Shown here: in pieces, positions 53,384 to 63,805 of the stretch
How the letters are laid out: each line of letters begins with the position of its first letter
Position numbering within the stretch: position 1 is the stretch's first letter
From: Nevskiaceae bacterium
Lineage (GTDB): Bacteria; Pseudomonadota; Gammaproteobacteria; Nevskiales; Nevskiaceae
Length of the DNA: 64,000 nucleotides
Assembly (NCBI GenBank): GCA_004298465.1
Contig: SCRT01000007.1
Coordinates: 248,001-312,000 of the forward strand
Reading direction: 5' to 3'
The notes under the pieces: model-generated
Databases searched by the model: none
Told to the model about the DNA's origin: nothing
The model's input: only the letters and a program-made list of their open reading frames with translations
Program-made: the position numbers and the translations under genes

Positions 53384-55126
53384 TCACCCAGCGACAGCGC
53401 CGAGCTGCCCTTTCAAATAGAGTTTCTTGGCCTTCGCCCGGCTCAGCTTGCCCGACGACGTGCGCGGCAAGCTGCGCGGCGGTACGGGGACCACATGCGC
53501 CGTGACGCCATGCAGCGACGACAGCACACCGCACACGGCATCGCACATCTGGGCGCGCACCACCTGATCGCCAGAGCGACATTCCACGAGCATGACGATC
53601 TTGTCCTCGACCTCTCCTTCGACCACGAAGGCCGCCGCGCCGCCGCTGCGCAGGGCGTCGACTTCTGCTTCCGCAGTCCATTCAAGATCTTGCGGCCAGA
53701 TGTTGCGCCCGTTGATGACGATGAGATCCTTCGCGCGGCCGGTGATGACGAGCTGCCCGTCGTGGAGATAACCAAGGTCACCGGTATCGAGCCAGCCGCC
53801 GGCGGACAGCGTGCGGGCGGTTTCGTCAGGGTCTCCAAAATATTCGCGCATCAGGCTGGGGCCGCGCACGAACAGCGTGCCAACCTGGAGCTCCCCCAGC
53901 ACGCGCCCATCGCCGTCCCGAACCTGGACCTCGTGCTCCGGCAGGATTGGGCCGCAACGCACGAATGTCCGAGTGCGCGCACCCGAATCGGTCGGCGCCA
54001 TCTGCCGGACAATGTTGCGTTCGAGGCTTGCGGAGTCGAGGCAGTCAGTCTGCAGCCCGTGCCCCAGCGGCGCGAACGACAGCGCCAGCGAAGCCTCGGC
54101 CATGCCGTAGCTAGCGACGAAAGCGTGCGAATCAAAGCCGGCAGGCGCGAAAGTCTCGGCGAAATGGCCTAGCACGCGCGGGCGGATCATGTCGCCGCCG
54201 ATGCCCGCTGCGCGCCAGCTGGAAAGGTCAAGTCCTTCCGGCAAACCGTGTTCGGCGCGTCGCACGCACAACTCGTAGCCGAAGGACGGGCTGTAGGACA
54301 ACGTGCCGCGATTCCGCGAGATGAGGTCGAGCCACACCAGCGGCCGACGGCCAAATTCGTGGGTGGGCAGATAGTCCACCGAGATGTGGCACACCAGCGG
54401 CGCGAGCAGGAAGCCGACCAGGCCCATGTCGTGATACATCGGCAGCCAGCTGACGCAGCGATCGCCGAGGCCCGCGCACAGTCCGTGCAGGACGATGGCC
54501 CGCGTATTGGCAATGACCGCACGCTGCGTAACCGCCACGCCGCGTGGAAAACGCGTACTGCCAGATGAGAATTGCAGATACGCCAGGGCGTCCGGAGAAG
54601 TCCTGGGCAGGCTAGACGGCCCACCGGTCTCCGGCAACGCTGCCGCCGTGCCGACGAAACGCAGCGCCAGCCCTTCCGCCGCCTCCCGGAACCAGTCCTC
54701 CAGCGAAGCCGGCCCGCACAGGGCCGCGGCATCGGCAGCCAGGAGCATGCGGCGGATATGTTCGAGATACGGCTTGCGTCCGCCCATGGCGGCCGGCAGC
54801 GGCAACGGCGCCGGCACCAGCGCAGCGTACTGGCAGGCGAAGAAAACCCGCACGAAGTCCGCGTCGGTCGACGCGACCAGCCCCACACGCTCACCAGGCC
54901 GCAACCCGGTTGCCAGCAGCCGCGCCGCGAGCGCACGGGCGTCATCGCGTAGCTGCCGGTAGCTCAGCTCGGCTTCAAGCCGGCCGCGCCCCGAGTAGAA
55001 CGCCAGCCCCGTCGTCGCTCCGGCAGCCGCTTCGACAGCATCCACCAGGGTCGTGTATTGCGGCAGCGTTTCGGCAGCTCCACCCACTGCAGCGCGCGCA
55101 GGCTGAATCGTCAATCCGTCGGACAT
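53384..55126 (-). CDS. Fatty acyl-AMP ligase (acyl-ACP loading)
   Basis: A 580-residue ANL-superfamily enzyme. The P-loop-like core is FSSGSTRFPRGVAVT, followed by WLPMYHDMGLVGF, ASYGMAEASLAL and the C-terminal catalytic Lys in RTSSGKLSRAKAKKLY. The layout matches fatty acyl-AMP ligases, which transfer chains to an ACP. It is first in the ACP-SPT-CerR group and should load the ACP at 52040. The A3 core is less usual, with Arg-Phe replacing Gly-Asp or similar in the loop and Arg in place of the usual Lys. Confidence 0.88.
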   Translation of the reverse strand: MSDGLTIQPARAAVGGAAETLPQYTTLVDAVEAAAGATTGLAFYSGRGRLEAELSYRQLRDDARALAARLLATGLRPGERVGLVASTDADFVRVFFACQYAALVPAPLPLPAAMGGRKPYLEHIRRMLLAADAAALCGPASLEDWFREAAEGLALRFVGTAAALPETGGPSSLPRTSPDALAYLQFSSGSTRFPRGVAVTQRAVIANTRAIVLHGLCAGLGDRCVSWLPMYHDMGLVGFLLAPLVCHISVDYLPTHEFGRRPLVWLDLISRNRGTLSYSPSFGYELCVRRAEHGLPEGLDLSSWRAAGIGGDMIRPRVLGHFAETFAPAGFDSHAFVASYGMAEASLALSFAPLGHGLQTDCLDSASLERNIVRQMAPTDSGARTRTFVRCGPILPEHEVQVRDGDGRVLGELQVGTLFVRGPSLMREYFGDPDETARTLSAGGWLDTGDLGYLHDGQLVITGRAKDLIVINGRNIWPQDLEWTAEAEVDALRSGGAAAFVVEGEVEDKIVMLVECRSGDQVVRAQMCDAVCGVLSSLHGVTAHVVPVPPRSLPRTSSGKLSRAKAKKLYLKGQLGAVAG

Positions 55127-55305
55127 TGTGCCTATCGGTTAAATCCAAGACCAACGCAGTGGGCGTTTCATGGCGCCGGACGTTGTCACACTGCCATGCA
55201 GAAGCTTGCATCCCTTGTCATGCATGCGCCCCGATACCCCTCGCGGCCCATGGCTCCCTGTGAGAGTCATTATACGATAACGGCACAGTGTGCCATGACC
55301 GCACA
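55127..55305. other. Upstream region of the sphingolipid operon
   Basis: About 180 bp containing the likely promoter of the acyl-AMP ligase gene on the minus strand. AT-rich TTATCGTATAATGA on the minus strand (55266-55279) contains a TATAAT-like -10; no clear regulator site is visible. Confidence 0.4.
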
Positions 55306-55337
55306 AAGGAAACCCCCGGATATCCAGGGGTTTCCTT
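55306..55337 (-). terminator. Terminator hairpin after aceA
   Basis: AAGGAAACCCC (55306-55316) pairs exactly with GGGGTTTCCTT (55327-55337), an 11-bp stem with a 10-base loop, 29 bp beyond the aceA stop. The following T-run is short, so strength is uncertain. Confidence 0.7.
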
Positions 55338-55366
55338 GCCGAACAAAAAATGCGACCGCCGGCAGA

Positions 55367-56671
55367 TCAGAACTGCGCTTCTTCGGTCGACCCCTCCAGC
55401 GCCTTGACACTGGACTGGCCACCCTGGATGACGGTGGTGACATCGTCGAAGTAGCCGGCACCGACTTCCTGCTGGTGCGACACGAACGTGTAACCCTTGT
55501 CGCGCGCATCGAATTCCGGCTGCTGCACCTGTTCCACGTAGTGCTTCATGCCTTCGCCACGGCTGTAGTCGTAGGCCAGGCGGAACGTGTTGTACCAGTT
55601 CAGGTGAATGCCCGCGAGCGTGATGAACTGGAACTTGTAGCCGTATTCCGACAGCTTGTCCTGGAATTGGGCAATGGTCTTGTCGTCGATGTTTGCGCGC
55701 CAGTTGAAGGACGGCGAGCAGTTGTAGGCCAGCGGCATGCCCGGGCGCTTGGCGCGCACGGCTTCAGCGAATTCACGCGCAAAGCCGAGGTCCGGCGTCT
55801 TCGTTTCGCACCACACGAGATCGGCATACGGGGCGTACGAGACACCGCGGGAAATGGCCTGTTCCAAACCGTTCTTGACACGGTAGAAACCTTCCGCCGT
55901 GCGTTCGCCGGTCATGAACGGCTTGTCGTTTGAATCGATGTCGGTGGTGATGAGGTTCGCCGCTTCCGCATCCGTGCGGCCTAGGATCAGCGTCGGCACA
56001 CCGAGGACGTCGGACGCCAGACGCGCGGCGATCAGCTTCTGGACCGCTTCCTGCGTCGGCACGAGCACCTTGCCGCCCATGTGTCCGCACTTCTTCACGG
56101 CCGCCAGCTGATCCTCGAAATGCACGCCCGAGGCGCCGTTGACGATCATGTTCTTCATCAGCTCGAAGGCATTCAGCACGCCGCCGAAGCCGGCTTCCGC
56201 ATCCGCCACGATCGGCAGAAAGTAGTCGATGTAGCCGTCGTCACCCGGGTTGATGCCGCGCCCCCACTGGATCTCGTCGGCGCGCGTGAACGTGTTGTTG
56301 ATACGGCGCACCATCGTCGGCACGGAGTCGTAGGCGTACAGCGACTGGTCCGGGTACATGGTCTCGGAACTGTTGCCATCGGCCGCAACCTGCCAACCGG
56401 ACAGGTACACCGCTTCCAGACCACCCTTGGCCTGCTGCATCGCCTGGCCGGCCGTGATGGCGCCAAAAGCGTTGACGTAGCCCTTCTTCGACCCGCCATG
56501 CACCAGCTTGAACAGCTTTTCGGCGCCGCGCTTGGCGAGCGTGTGCTCGATCTGCAGGCTGCCACGCAGCCGCACGACGTCGGCGCCGGTGTAGTTGCGC
56601 TTGACGCCTTTCCAGCGCTCGCTCGATGCCCATTCCTTGTCCAGTGCCCTGGCTTGCTCTTCACGACTCAT
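55367..56671 (-). CDS. aceA: Isocitrate lyase
   Basis: Cleaves isocitrate to glyoxylate and succinate in the glyoxylate shunt. The 434-residue protein shows the catalytic loop KKCGHMGGKVL near residue 190 and the substrate motifs NCSPSFNWR near 315; length is normal for a proteobacterial AceA. It lies 110 bp downstream of aceB and allows growth on acetate or fatty acids, matching the thiolase cluster in this window. Confidence 0.97.
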   Translation of the reverse strand: MSREEQARALDKEWASSERWKGVKRNYTGADVVRLRGSLQIEHTLAKRGAEKLFKLVHGGSKKGYVNAFGAITAGQAMQQAKGGLEAVYLSGWQVAADGNSSETMYPDQSLYAYDSVPTMVRRINNTFTRADEIQWGRGINPGDDGYIDYFLPIVADAEAGFGGVLNAFELMKNMIVNGASGVHFEDQLAAVKKCGHMGGKVLVPTQEAVQKLIAARLASDVLGVPTLILGRTDAEAANLITTDIDSNDKPFMTGERTAEGFYRVKNGLEQAISRGVSYAPYADLVWCETKTPDLGFAREFAEAVRAKRPGMPLAYNCSPSFNWRANIDDKTIAQFQDKLSEYGYKFQFITLAGIHLNWYNTFRLAYDYSRGEGMKHYVEQVQQPEFDARDKGYTFVSHQQEVGAGYFDDVTTVIQGGQSSVKALEGSTEEAQF

Positions 56672-56704
56672 GAGTAACGATCCTCAGTTGGGGGAGGCCC
56701 CTTG

Positions 56705-56775
56705 AAAAAACGGTTGACAACCCGACCGGACACTTGGACTCCGCTCGGCCCCGGTAAGCGGCCGCGCCCGGTCGG
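56705..56775 (-). promoter_or_regulatory. Structured aceB-aceA intercistronic region
   Basis: An exact 8-bp inverted repeat CCGACCGG (56722-56729) and CCGGTCGG (56768-56775) could form a stem in the aceBA mRNA, followed on the minus strand by a six-T run (56705-56710) after the GTTGTCAAC stretch. It may partly terminate or stabilise transcripts between the two genes. Confidence 0.35.
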
Positions 56776-56781
56776 AGCCCG

Positions 56782-58368
<1,587 letters not shown>

Positions 58369-58652
58369 CCCGGACTCCAGATATTCGGATACACACAACT
58401 GCACCACTTCGCCGTAGCGCAGGGGCGCGCATTATACCGACACGAATCGCAGTGCGTGCACCGAAACCCCGCCAATTACGTGTGGCAAGGCACGTCCGCC
58501 GTTCCGCACACTCGTTCCCGCCGCTTGCCGCTGACCACCCCCGGCCTGCGTTCGTGACGACGATTCCGCATTTCCTTAACATGCACCCTCGCACGGCGGC
58601 ACCGCGCAGGATCGCGCTGCCCCGATTCTCCGCATGCTATCCGAGATATTCG

Positions 58653-60137
58653 ATGAAACGACGCGACGTTCTGAAACTCGCAGGCGCGCTGGCGGCCTCT
58701 GCCACCCCAATCGGCGCTGGTACGGCCGCCATGTCCCCGTCTGCGGAAACCAGCATGCCGGCTGCCGCGCCGGGCGTCGCCGCCGACTACACGCTTCATA
58801 TCGCCCCCGGCACGATCGAACTGGACAAGAATGTCGTCGTCTCCACGACGCTCTACAACGGCCAGTTTCCCGGCCCCTTGTTGCGCCTGAAGGAAGGCCA
58901 GCGCGTCACGGTCGACATCCACAACGACACGGACCATCCCGAACAGCTGCACTGGCACGGGCAGTACCTGCCGGCCAACGTGGACGGTGCCGCCGAGGAG
59001 GGCACGCCGTACCTGCCGCCCCACGGCATGCGCCGCGAGGTGTTCACTCCGCGTCCCGCCGGGCTGCGCTTCTACCACACGCATGTCCGCGCCGGCGAGG
59101 ACCTCTCCCGCGGGTTATATGCCGGCCTCGCGGGGCCGGTCTACATCGAGGCGCAGCATGAAGCGGGCGACTATGACCAGGAAATCTTCCTGACGCTCAA
59201 GGAATTCGAGCCGTACTTCACCCACATGGATACCGACGTCCCGTTCCTCACGCCGGCCGAAGTCGAAATTCCGCTTGTGAACATCGCCGCCCAGGCCGAT
59301 CCGAACGCCGGTTCCATGGCACCGGGGCTGGAACTCGGCTATCGCTCGTGGGCCATCAACGGCAAGATACTCGGCGCCGGCGAACCGTTGCGTGTAAAGC
59401 AAGGCCAGCGCGTCATGCTGCACGTCATCAACGCCAGCGCCACGGAAAACCGCAGCCTCGCCCTGCCCGGCCACACGTTCAAGGTCGTGGCGCTGGATGG
59501 CTACCCGGTTGCCCACCCGGCGAAAGTTCCGGTGCTGTGGCTGGGCAGCGCAGAGCGCGTGTCCGCCATCGTCGAAATGCACAACCCCGGTGTCTGGGTG
59601 CTGGGCGATCTCGACGACGAAGCCCGCAGCGGCGGCATGGGCATCGTCGTCGAATACGCCGGCGCAAAAGGCAAGCCGGTGTGGAAGGCGCCCGCCGACT
59701 TCCAGTGGGACTACCGCCGCTTCGCCTCTCCTACGCTGGCAGCCCCGGTACAGCCGGAGGGAACCATCAACCTGCTGTTCACCGTGAATCTGAGTGCTGC
59801 GGACGGCAAGTTCAACCGCTGGTTCATCAACGGCGTGGCTTTCGACCACCATGCACCGCCGGCGCCGATCCGCCTCAAGCGCGGCCGGCGCTACCGGCTG
59901 CGGCTCGGCAACGCCAGCGGCGACATGCACCCGCTGCACCTGCACCGGCACCGTTTCGAGCTCACGCGCATCGGCAAGCAAGCGACTTCAGGCGTCTTCA
60001 AGGACGTGGTGATGATCGCCGGATTCCAGACCGTCGAAGTCGACTTCGTCGCCGACCAGCCAGGCCTCACGCTGTTCCACTGCCACATGCAGGTGCACAT
60101 GGACTACGGCTTCATGGCATTGTTCGAGACGGTTTAG
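58653..60137 (+). CDS. Tat-exported multicopper oxidase
   Basis: A 494-residue multicopper oxidase with an N-terminal twin-arginine signal (KRRDVLKLAGALAASA) and three cupredoxin domains. Copper ligands appear in HWHGQ near residue 100, HTHV near 145, HPLHLHRH near 430 and HCHMQVHMDYGFM near 480. Relatives oxidise Cu(I), Mn(II), phenols or bilirubin; substrate is undetermined. There is no Met-rich copper-handling insert of CueO type. The open frame upstream to 58329 is antisense to aceB and not coding. It has no partner genes beside it. Confidence 0.9.
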   Translation: MKRRDVLKLAGALAASATPIGAGTAAMSPSAETSMPAAAPGVAADYTLHIAPGTIELDKNVVVSTTLYNGQFPGPLLRLKEGQRVTVDIHNDTDHPEQLHWHGQYLPANVDGAAEEGTPYLPPHGMRREVFTPRPAGLRFYHTHVRAGEDLSRGLYAGLAGPVYIEAQHEAGDYDQEIFLTLKEFEPYFTHMDTDVPFLTPAEVEIPLVNIAAQADPNAGSMAPGLELGYRSWAINGKILGAGEPLRVKQGQRVMLHVINASATENRSLALPGHTFKVVALDGYPVAHPAKVPVLWLGSAERVSAIVEMHNPGVWVLGDLDDEARSGGMGIVVEYAGAKGKPVWKAPADFQWDYRRFASPTLAAPVQPEGTINLLFTVNLSAADGKFNRWFINGVAFDHHAPPAPIRLKRGRRYRLRLGNASGDMHPLHLHRHRFELTRIGKQATSGVFKDVVMIAGFQTVEVDFVADQPGLTLFHCHMQVHMDYGFMALFETV

Positions 60138-60190
60138 CACTGATGAGTGGCGAGCTTCTTCCCGGTGCTCACCGCTCCCCACTCACTGCT

Positions 60191-60673
60191 TCACCCATGA
60201 ATCGCGGTCGCGGCGACGATCATGCCGTCCGCATCCGCGTACAGCCATGCACCGGGTGTGAACTCCACGCCTGCAAAGCGCACGGCGCGGTCGATGTGCG
60301 CCGTGTGCAGGCCTTTTTCGCTCTTGCGCGGGCAGGTCCCCAGCGCCTTGACGCCGATGTCCTGGGCGACAAGCTCCTCGCTGTCGCGGATCGCGCCGTT
60401 GACGACGACGCCCGCCCAGCCGTTCTTCTCGGCCAATGCGCCGAGGTTGCCCCCGACCAGTGCGCAGCGCAGTGAACCGCCGCCGTCGACGACGAGTACC
60501 CGCCCCTGCCCGGCCGTTTCCAGCGTCTTGCGTACCTGGGCGTTGTCCTCGAACAACTTCAACGTCACGATCGGGCCGTGGAACGCCAGCGTCCCGCCAT
60601 AGTCGGCGAACAACGGCTCGCACACCTGCACTTCAGGGTGGGCATCACACAGATCCGTGGTTGCAAAGCTCAT
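60191..60673 (-). CDS. rraA: RraA family protein
   Basis: A 160-residue RraA protein, which inhibits RNase E in E. coli. Relatives in the same fold are 4-hydroxy-4-methyl-2-oxoglutarate aldolases. [36 protein letters not shown] (split here by length limits; conserved as [13 protein letters not shown] then [12 protein letters not shown]) is diagnostic. ATG 60673 gives [10 protein letters not shown], the usual N-terminus. Confidence 0.93.
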   Translation of the reverse strand: MSFATTDLCDAHPEVQVCEPLFADYGGTLAFHGPIVTLKLFEDNAQVRKTLETAGQGRVLVVDGGGSLRCALVGGNLGALAEKNGWAGVVVNGAIRDSEELVAQDIGVKALGTCPRKSEKGLHTAHIDRAVRFAGVEFTPGAWLYADADGMIVAATAIHG

Positions 60674-60716
60674 CTTCGATCTCCTGACAAATCCGTGAAT
60701 GAATCCGGTGGCGGGC

Positions 60717-61226
60717 TCAGCGCCGATCGCGGCCGATGCCGCCCATGAACAGCGTGCCGGACACGGCAAACACCGCAAGCGCCACGAAATACACCAGCGT
60801 CCACACCGGCAGGCTGACGCCAAACACGGTCGACGTGACGGCCGCGCAGCTGCCGTCGCCTTTCAGCACCAGTTGCACGACTTCGTGGAAGGGCAGCATC
60901 TGCATCAGAAAACCGAGACTCGGGCCACAGCCGGGAATCTGGCCCGGCGGCAAGGCCTGCAGCCACACGTGTCGCGCAGCCAGCGCCGCACCAGCGAGGG
61001 CCGTGAGCGCGGCCAGCCCGGTATAGGCCCAGCGGCCGCCCGCGCGCGGGCCGTGCACGGCAGCGGCGAGGAACACCAGCCCGGTCGCGATCATCGCGAT
61101 GCGCTGGAAAATGCACAACGGACAAGGAACTTCACCCTTCGCGTACTGCAGGAACAGTGCGAAAGCCATCGCTCCGGCGCAGGCGAAAAAACCCAGCAGC
61201 GCGAGGGTACGAAAGCTCGACCTCAT
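60717..61226 (-). CDS. dsbB: Disulfide bond formation protein B
   Basis: A 169-residue inner-membrane protein that reoxidises DsbA through quinone. Four membrane segments, the first Cys pair CPLC near residue 35, and the second pair in [12 protein letters not shown] and GDGSCAAV near 95-125. ATG 61226 ([12 protein letters not shown]) is the expected start. Confidence 0.94.
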   Translation of the reverse strand: MRSSFRTLALLGFFACAGAMAFALFLQYAKGEVPCPLCIFQRIAMIATGLVFLAAAVHGPRAGGRWAYTGLAALTALAGAALAARHVWLQALPPGQIPGCGPSLGFLMQMLPFHEVVQLVLKGDGSCAAVTSTVFGVSLPVWTLVYFVALAVFAVSGTLFMGGIGRDRR

Positions 61227-61296
61227 CGGGAACCTCGACGGCAACGACAGCGGAAAGGGCAGGAGCCTAGCACTTGCCGCCGATGCCGCCAAGCCA

Positions 61297-62664
61297 TCAG
61301 CCCGCCGTCTCGAAAGCCGCGGCTAGCGCTTCTTCAAGCCGCGCCACCGGCGTGACTTGCAGGCCGGCATCAAAGCTTCGGCGCGGGCGGTTCCCAGCCG
61401 GAACGATGGCGCGCCGGAAGCCCTGCTTGGCCGCTTCCGCCAGCCGTTCTTCCCCGCCCTGGACCGGGCGCACTTCTCCCGCCAAGCCGACTTCCCCGAA
61501 GGCGATGAGGTCATTGCCGATGGCCCGGCCACGAAACGAGGACAGCGCCGCCAGCAGCATCGGCAAGTCGGCCGCCGTTTCCTGGATGCGCATGCCGCCG
61601 ACGACGTTCACGAACACGTCCTGGTCGCCGAGCGAAATGCCGGCGTGGCGGTGCAGCACGGCGAGCAGCATGGCCAGCCGGTTCGCCTCCAGCCCGAGCG
61701 CGACACGCCGCGGCGCCGGCCCGCCGGCGGCGTCCACCAGCGCCTGCACTTCGACGAGCAACGGGCGCGTGCCCTGGCGCGTCACCGTCACCACGCTGCC
61801 GGGCACGGCCTGGGCATGGCGCGACACGAACATGGCGGAGGGGTTGGCGACTTCGCGCAGGCCCTCGTCCATCATGGCGAACACGCCGATCTCGTTGACG
61901 GCGCCAAAGCGGTTTTTCACCGCCCGCACGACGCGGAAGCGGCTGCCGCCGTCGTGCTCGAAATACAGCACGGTGTCGACCATGTGCTCCAGCACGCGCG
62001 GCCCGGCGATCGCACCTTCCTTCGTGACGTGGCCCACCATCACGAACGTGCAGTTCCGCGTCTTGGCGTAGCGCACCACCTGCGCCGCGCACTCGCGCAA
62101 CTGCGACACCGAGCCCGGCGCGGAGGTCAGCGAATCGGTGTACAGCGTCTGGATCGAGTCCAGAACCACGAAGGCCGGGCGGCGCTTTTCCAGTGTGGCG
62201 AGCACGACTTCCACGCGCGTCTCCGACATCACCGGCAAGTCGAGCCGCTCCAGTCCCAGCCGCTGCGCGCGCAACGCCACCTGGCTCAGGGATTCCTCGC
62301 CCGTGACGTACAGCGTCTGCAAGTGGCCTTCAACCCGTGCGAGTACCTGCAACAACAGTGTGGACTTGCCGATACCAGGATCGCCGCCGAGCAGCACCAC
62401 CGCGCCGGGCACGATGCCCCCGCCCAGCACGCGGTCGACTTCCTTCATGCCGCTGGAAACACGCGCCACGTTCTCTGCCGGCACGGCATCCAGCAGCGCC
62501 ACGTCGGCTACTTCCGTCGTCACCCAGTTGCCGCTGCGAGGTGTCAGCGGGCGCTTTTCGACCAGCGCATTCCACGCCCCGCACTCGCTGCACTGGCCGG
62601 CCCATTTCGGCGCCGCGGCACCGCAGCTCTGGCATATGAACTGGGTCTTCTCGCGGGCGCTCAT
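61297..62664 (-). CDS. radA: DNA repair protein RadA
   Basis: A RecA-like branch-migration helicase. The 455-residue protein has an N-terminal C4 zinc finger (FICQSCGAAAPKWAGQCSEC), Walker A GGDPGIGKSTLLLQ near residue 95, the RadA-specific KNRFG motif near 255 and a Lon-like C-terminal domain. It overlaps alr by 4 bp. Confidence 0.96.
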   Translation of the reverse strand: MSAREKTQFICQSCGAAAPKWAGQCSECGAWNALVEKRPLTPRSGNWVTTEVADVALLDAVPAENVARVSSGMKEVDRVLGGGIVPGAVVLLGGDPGIGKSTLLLQVLARVEGHLQTLYVTGEESLSQVALRAQRLGLERLDLPVMSETRVEVVLATLEKRRPAFVVLDSIQTLYTDSLTSAPGSVSQLRECAAQVVRYAKTRNCTFVMVGHVTKEGAIAGPRVLEHMVDTVLYFEHDGGSRFRVVRAVKNRFGAVNEIGVFAMMDEGLREVANPSAMFVSRHAQAVPGSVVTVTRQGTRPLLVEVQALVDAAGGPAPRRVALGLEANRLAMLLAVLHRHAGISLGDQDVFVNVVGGMRIQETAADLPMLLAALSSFRGRAIGNDLIAFGEVGLAGEVRPVQGGEERLAEAAKQGFRRAIVPAGNRPRRSFDAGLQVTPVARLEEALAAAFETAG

Positions 62665-63803
62665 GCGCCATCCCCTACACCGCCGTGAAAGATGCGCCGC
62701 ACGCGCGGGCCAAGCCCGCAGAACAGTTCATAGGCAATGGTGCCGACGCGTGCGGCCATGGCTTCGGCTGGCACGCCGTCGCCCCACAGGCGCACGGTAT
62801 CGCCCACTTGTTCACGAGCATCCGGGCCGAGATCCACCGCCAGCATATCCATCGACACGCGCCCAGCCGTCGGCACGATGCGGCTCCCTATAGCAACTGG
62901 TGTGCCGGAAGGCAGCGCCCGCGGTACGCCGTCCGCATAACCCGCCGCCACGATGCCAATGTAGGTCAGCGCAGGCGCACTCCACGTCGCGCCGTAACCG
63001 ACGCGGGCGCCCGAGCCGACGGCGTTGACAGCGATCAGCCGGCTTTCAAACTGCATCACCGGCCGCAGGTCGAGTGCCGCTGCCGTCTGCCCGGCCACGG
63101 GGCTTGCGCCGTACAACATCAGCCCCGGCCGCACCCAGTCCGCGCACGTGCTCGGCCACGCCATGAGGCCGGCGGAATTCGCGATCGAACGCTCGCCCGC
63201 CAGACCTTCCAGGGCGGCATCGAAACGGGCCTGCTGACGCAGCGTTTCCGCCGCACCGGTATCATCCGCGCACGCCAGATGCGTGAGCCAGCCGTGCAGC
63301 CGCCACGCCGGATGTTGCGCAATGGCTGCCGCCAGCGCGCCGGCCTCAGTGGGCGCGAAACCAAGCCGGTTCATGCCGGTGTTGAGCAGCCCCCACAACG
63401 CCAGCGGCGCGGACGCGCAGGCGCCTTGGAGGAGTTCCATCTGCCACGGGGAATGAACGGCGATCTGGAGTTTCTCGTCCACCGCAATCTGCGCTTCCGC
63501 CGCGGACAGCACGCCTTCCAGCAGCACAATCGGCACCTGTACGCCGGCGGCGCGCAATTCCAGCGCTTCTTCCACGCAGGCCACCGCCAGCGCTTCCGTC
63601 CCCGCCGCCACCAGCGCCCTGGCGACCGGCACGGCGCCGTGCCCGTAGGCGTTGGCCTTGACCGCCGCCATCACCCGCGAGTGTGGCGCGCAGGCGCGCA
63701 CCCGCGCAAGGTTGTGGCGGAGCGCGACGAGGTCGATGTGCGCGAGGGCGCGCGTCACGATACGGGGATCATCGCAGGCGGCGGCAGAAGGATTCGCAGC
63801 CAT
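62661..63803 (-). CDS. alr: Alanine racemase
   Basis: Makes D-alanine for peptidoglycan. The 380-residue PLP enzyme has the cofactor lysine in AAVKANAYGHG near residue 45, and the catalytic Tyr in VGYGATW near 270 opposite. The C-terminal LWGDGVPAE and AYELFCGLGPRV are canonical. It is 2 bp from dnaB. Confidence 0.96.
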   Translation of the reverse strand: MAANPSAAACDDPRIVTRALAHIDLVALRHNLARVRACAPHSRVMAAVKANAYGHGAVPVARALVAAGTEALAVACVEEALELRAAGVQVPIVLLEGVLSAAEAQIAVDEKLQIAVHSPWQMELLQGACASAPLALWGLLNTGMNRLGFAPTEAGALAAAIAQHPAWRLHGWLTHLACADDTGAAETLRQQARFDAALEGLAGERSIANSAGLMAWPSTCADWVRPGLMLYGASPVAGQTAAALDLRPVMQFESRLIAVNAVGSGARVGYGATWSAPALTYIGIVAAGYADGVPRALPSGTPVAIGSRIVPTAGRVSMDMLAVDLGPDAREQVGDTVRLWGDGVPAEAMAARVGTIAYELFCGLGPRVRRIFHGGVGDGA

Positions 63804-63805
63804 CG

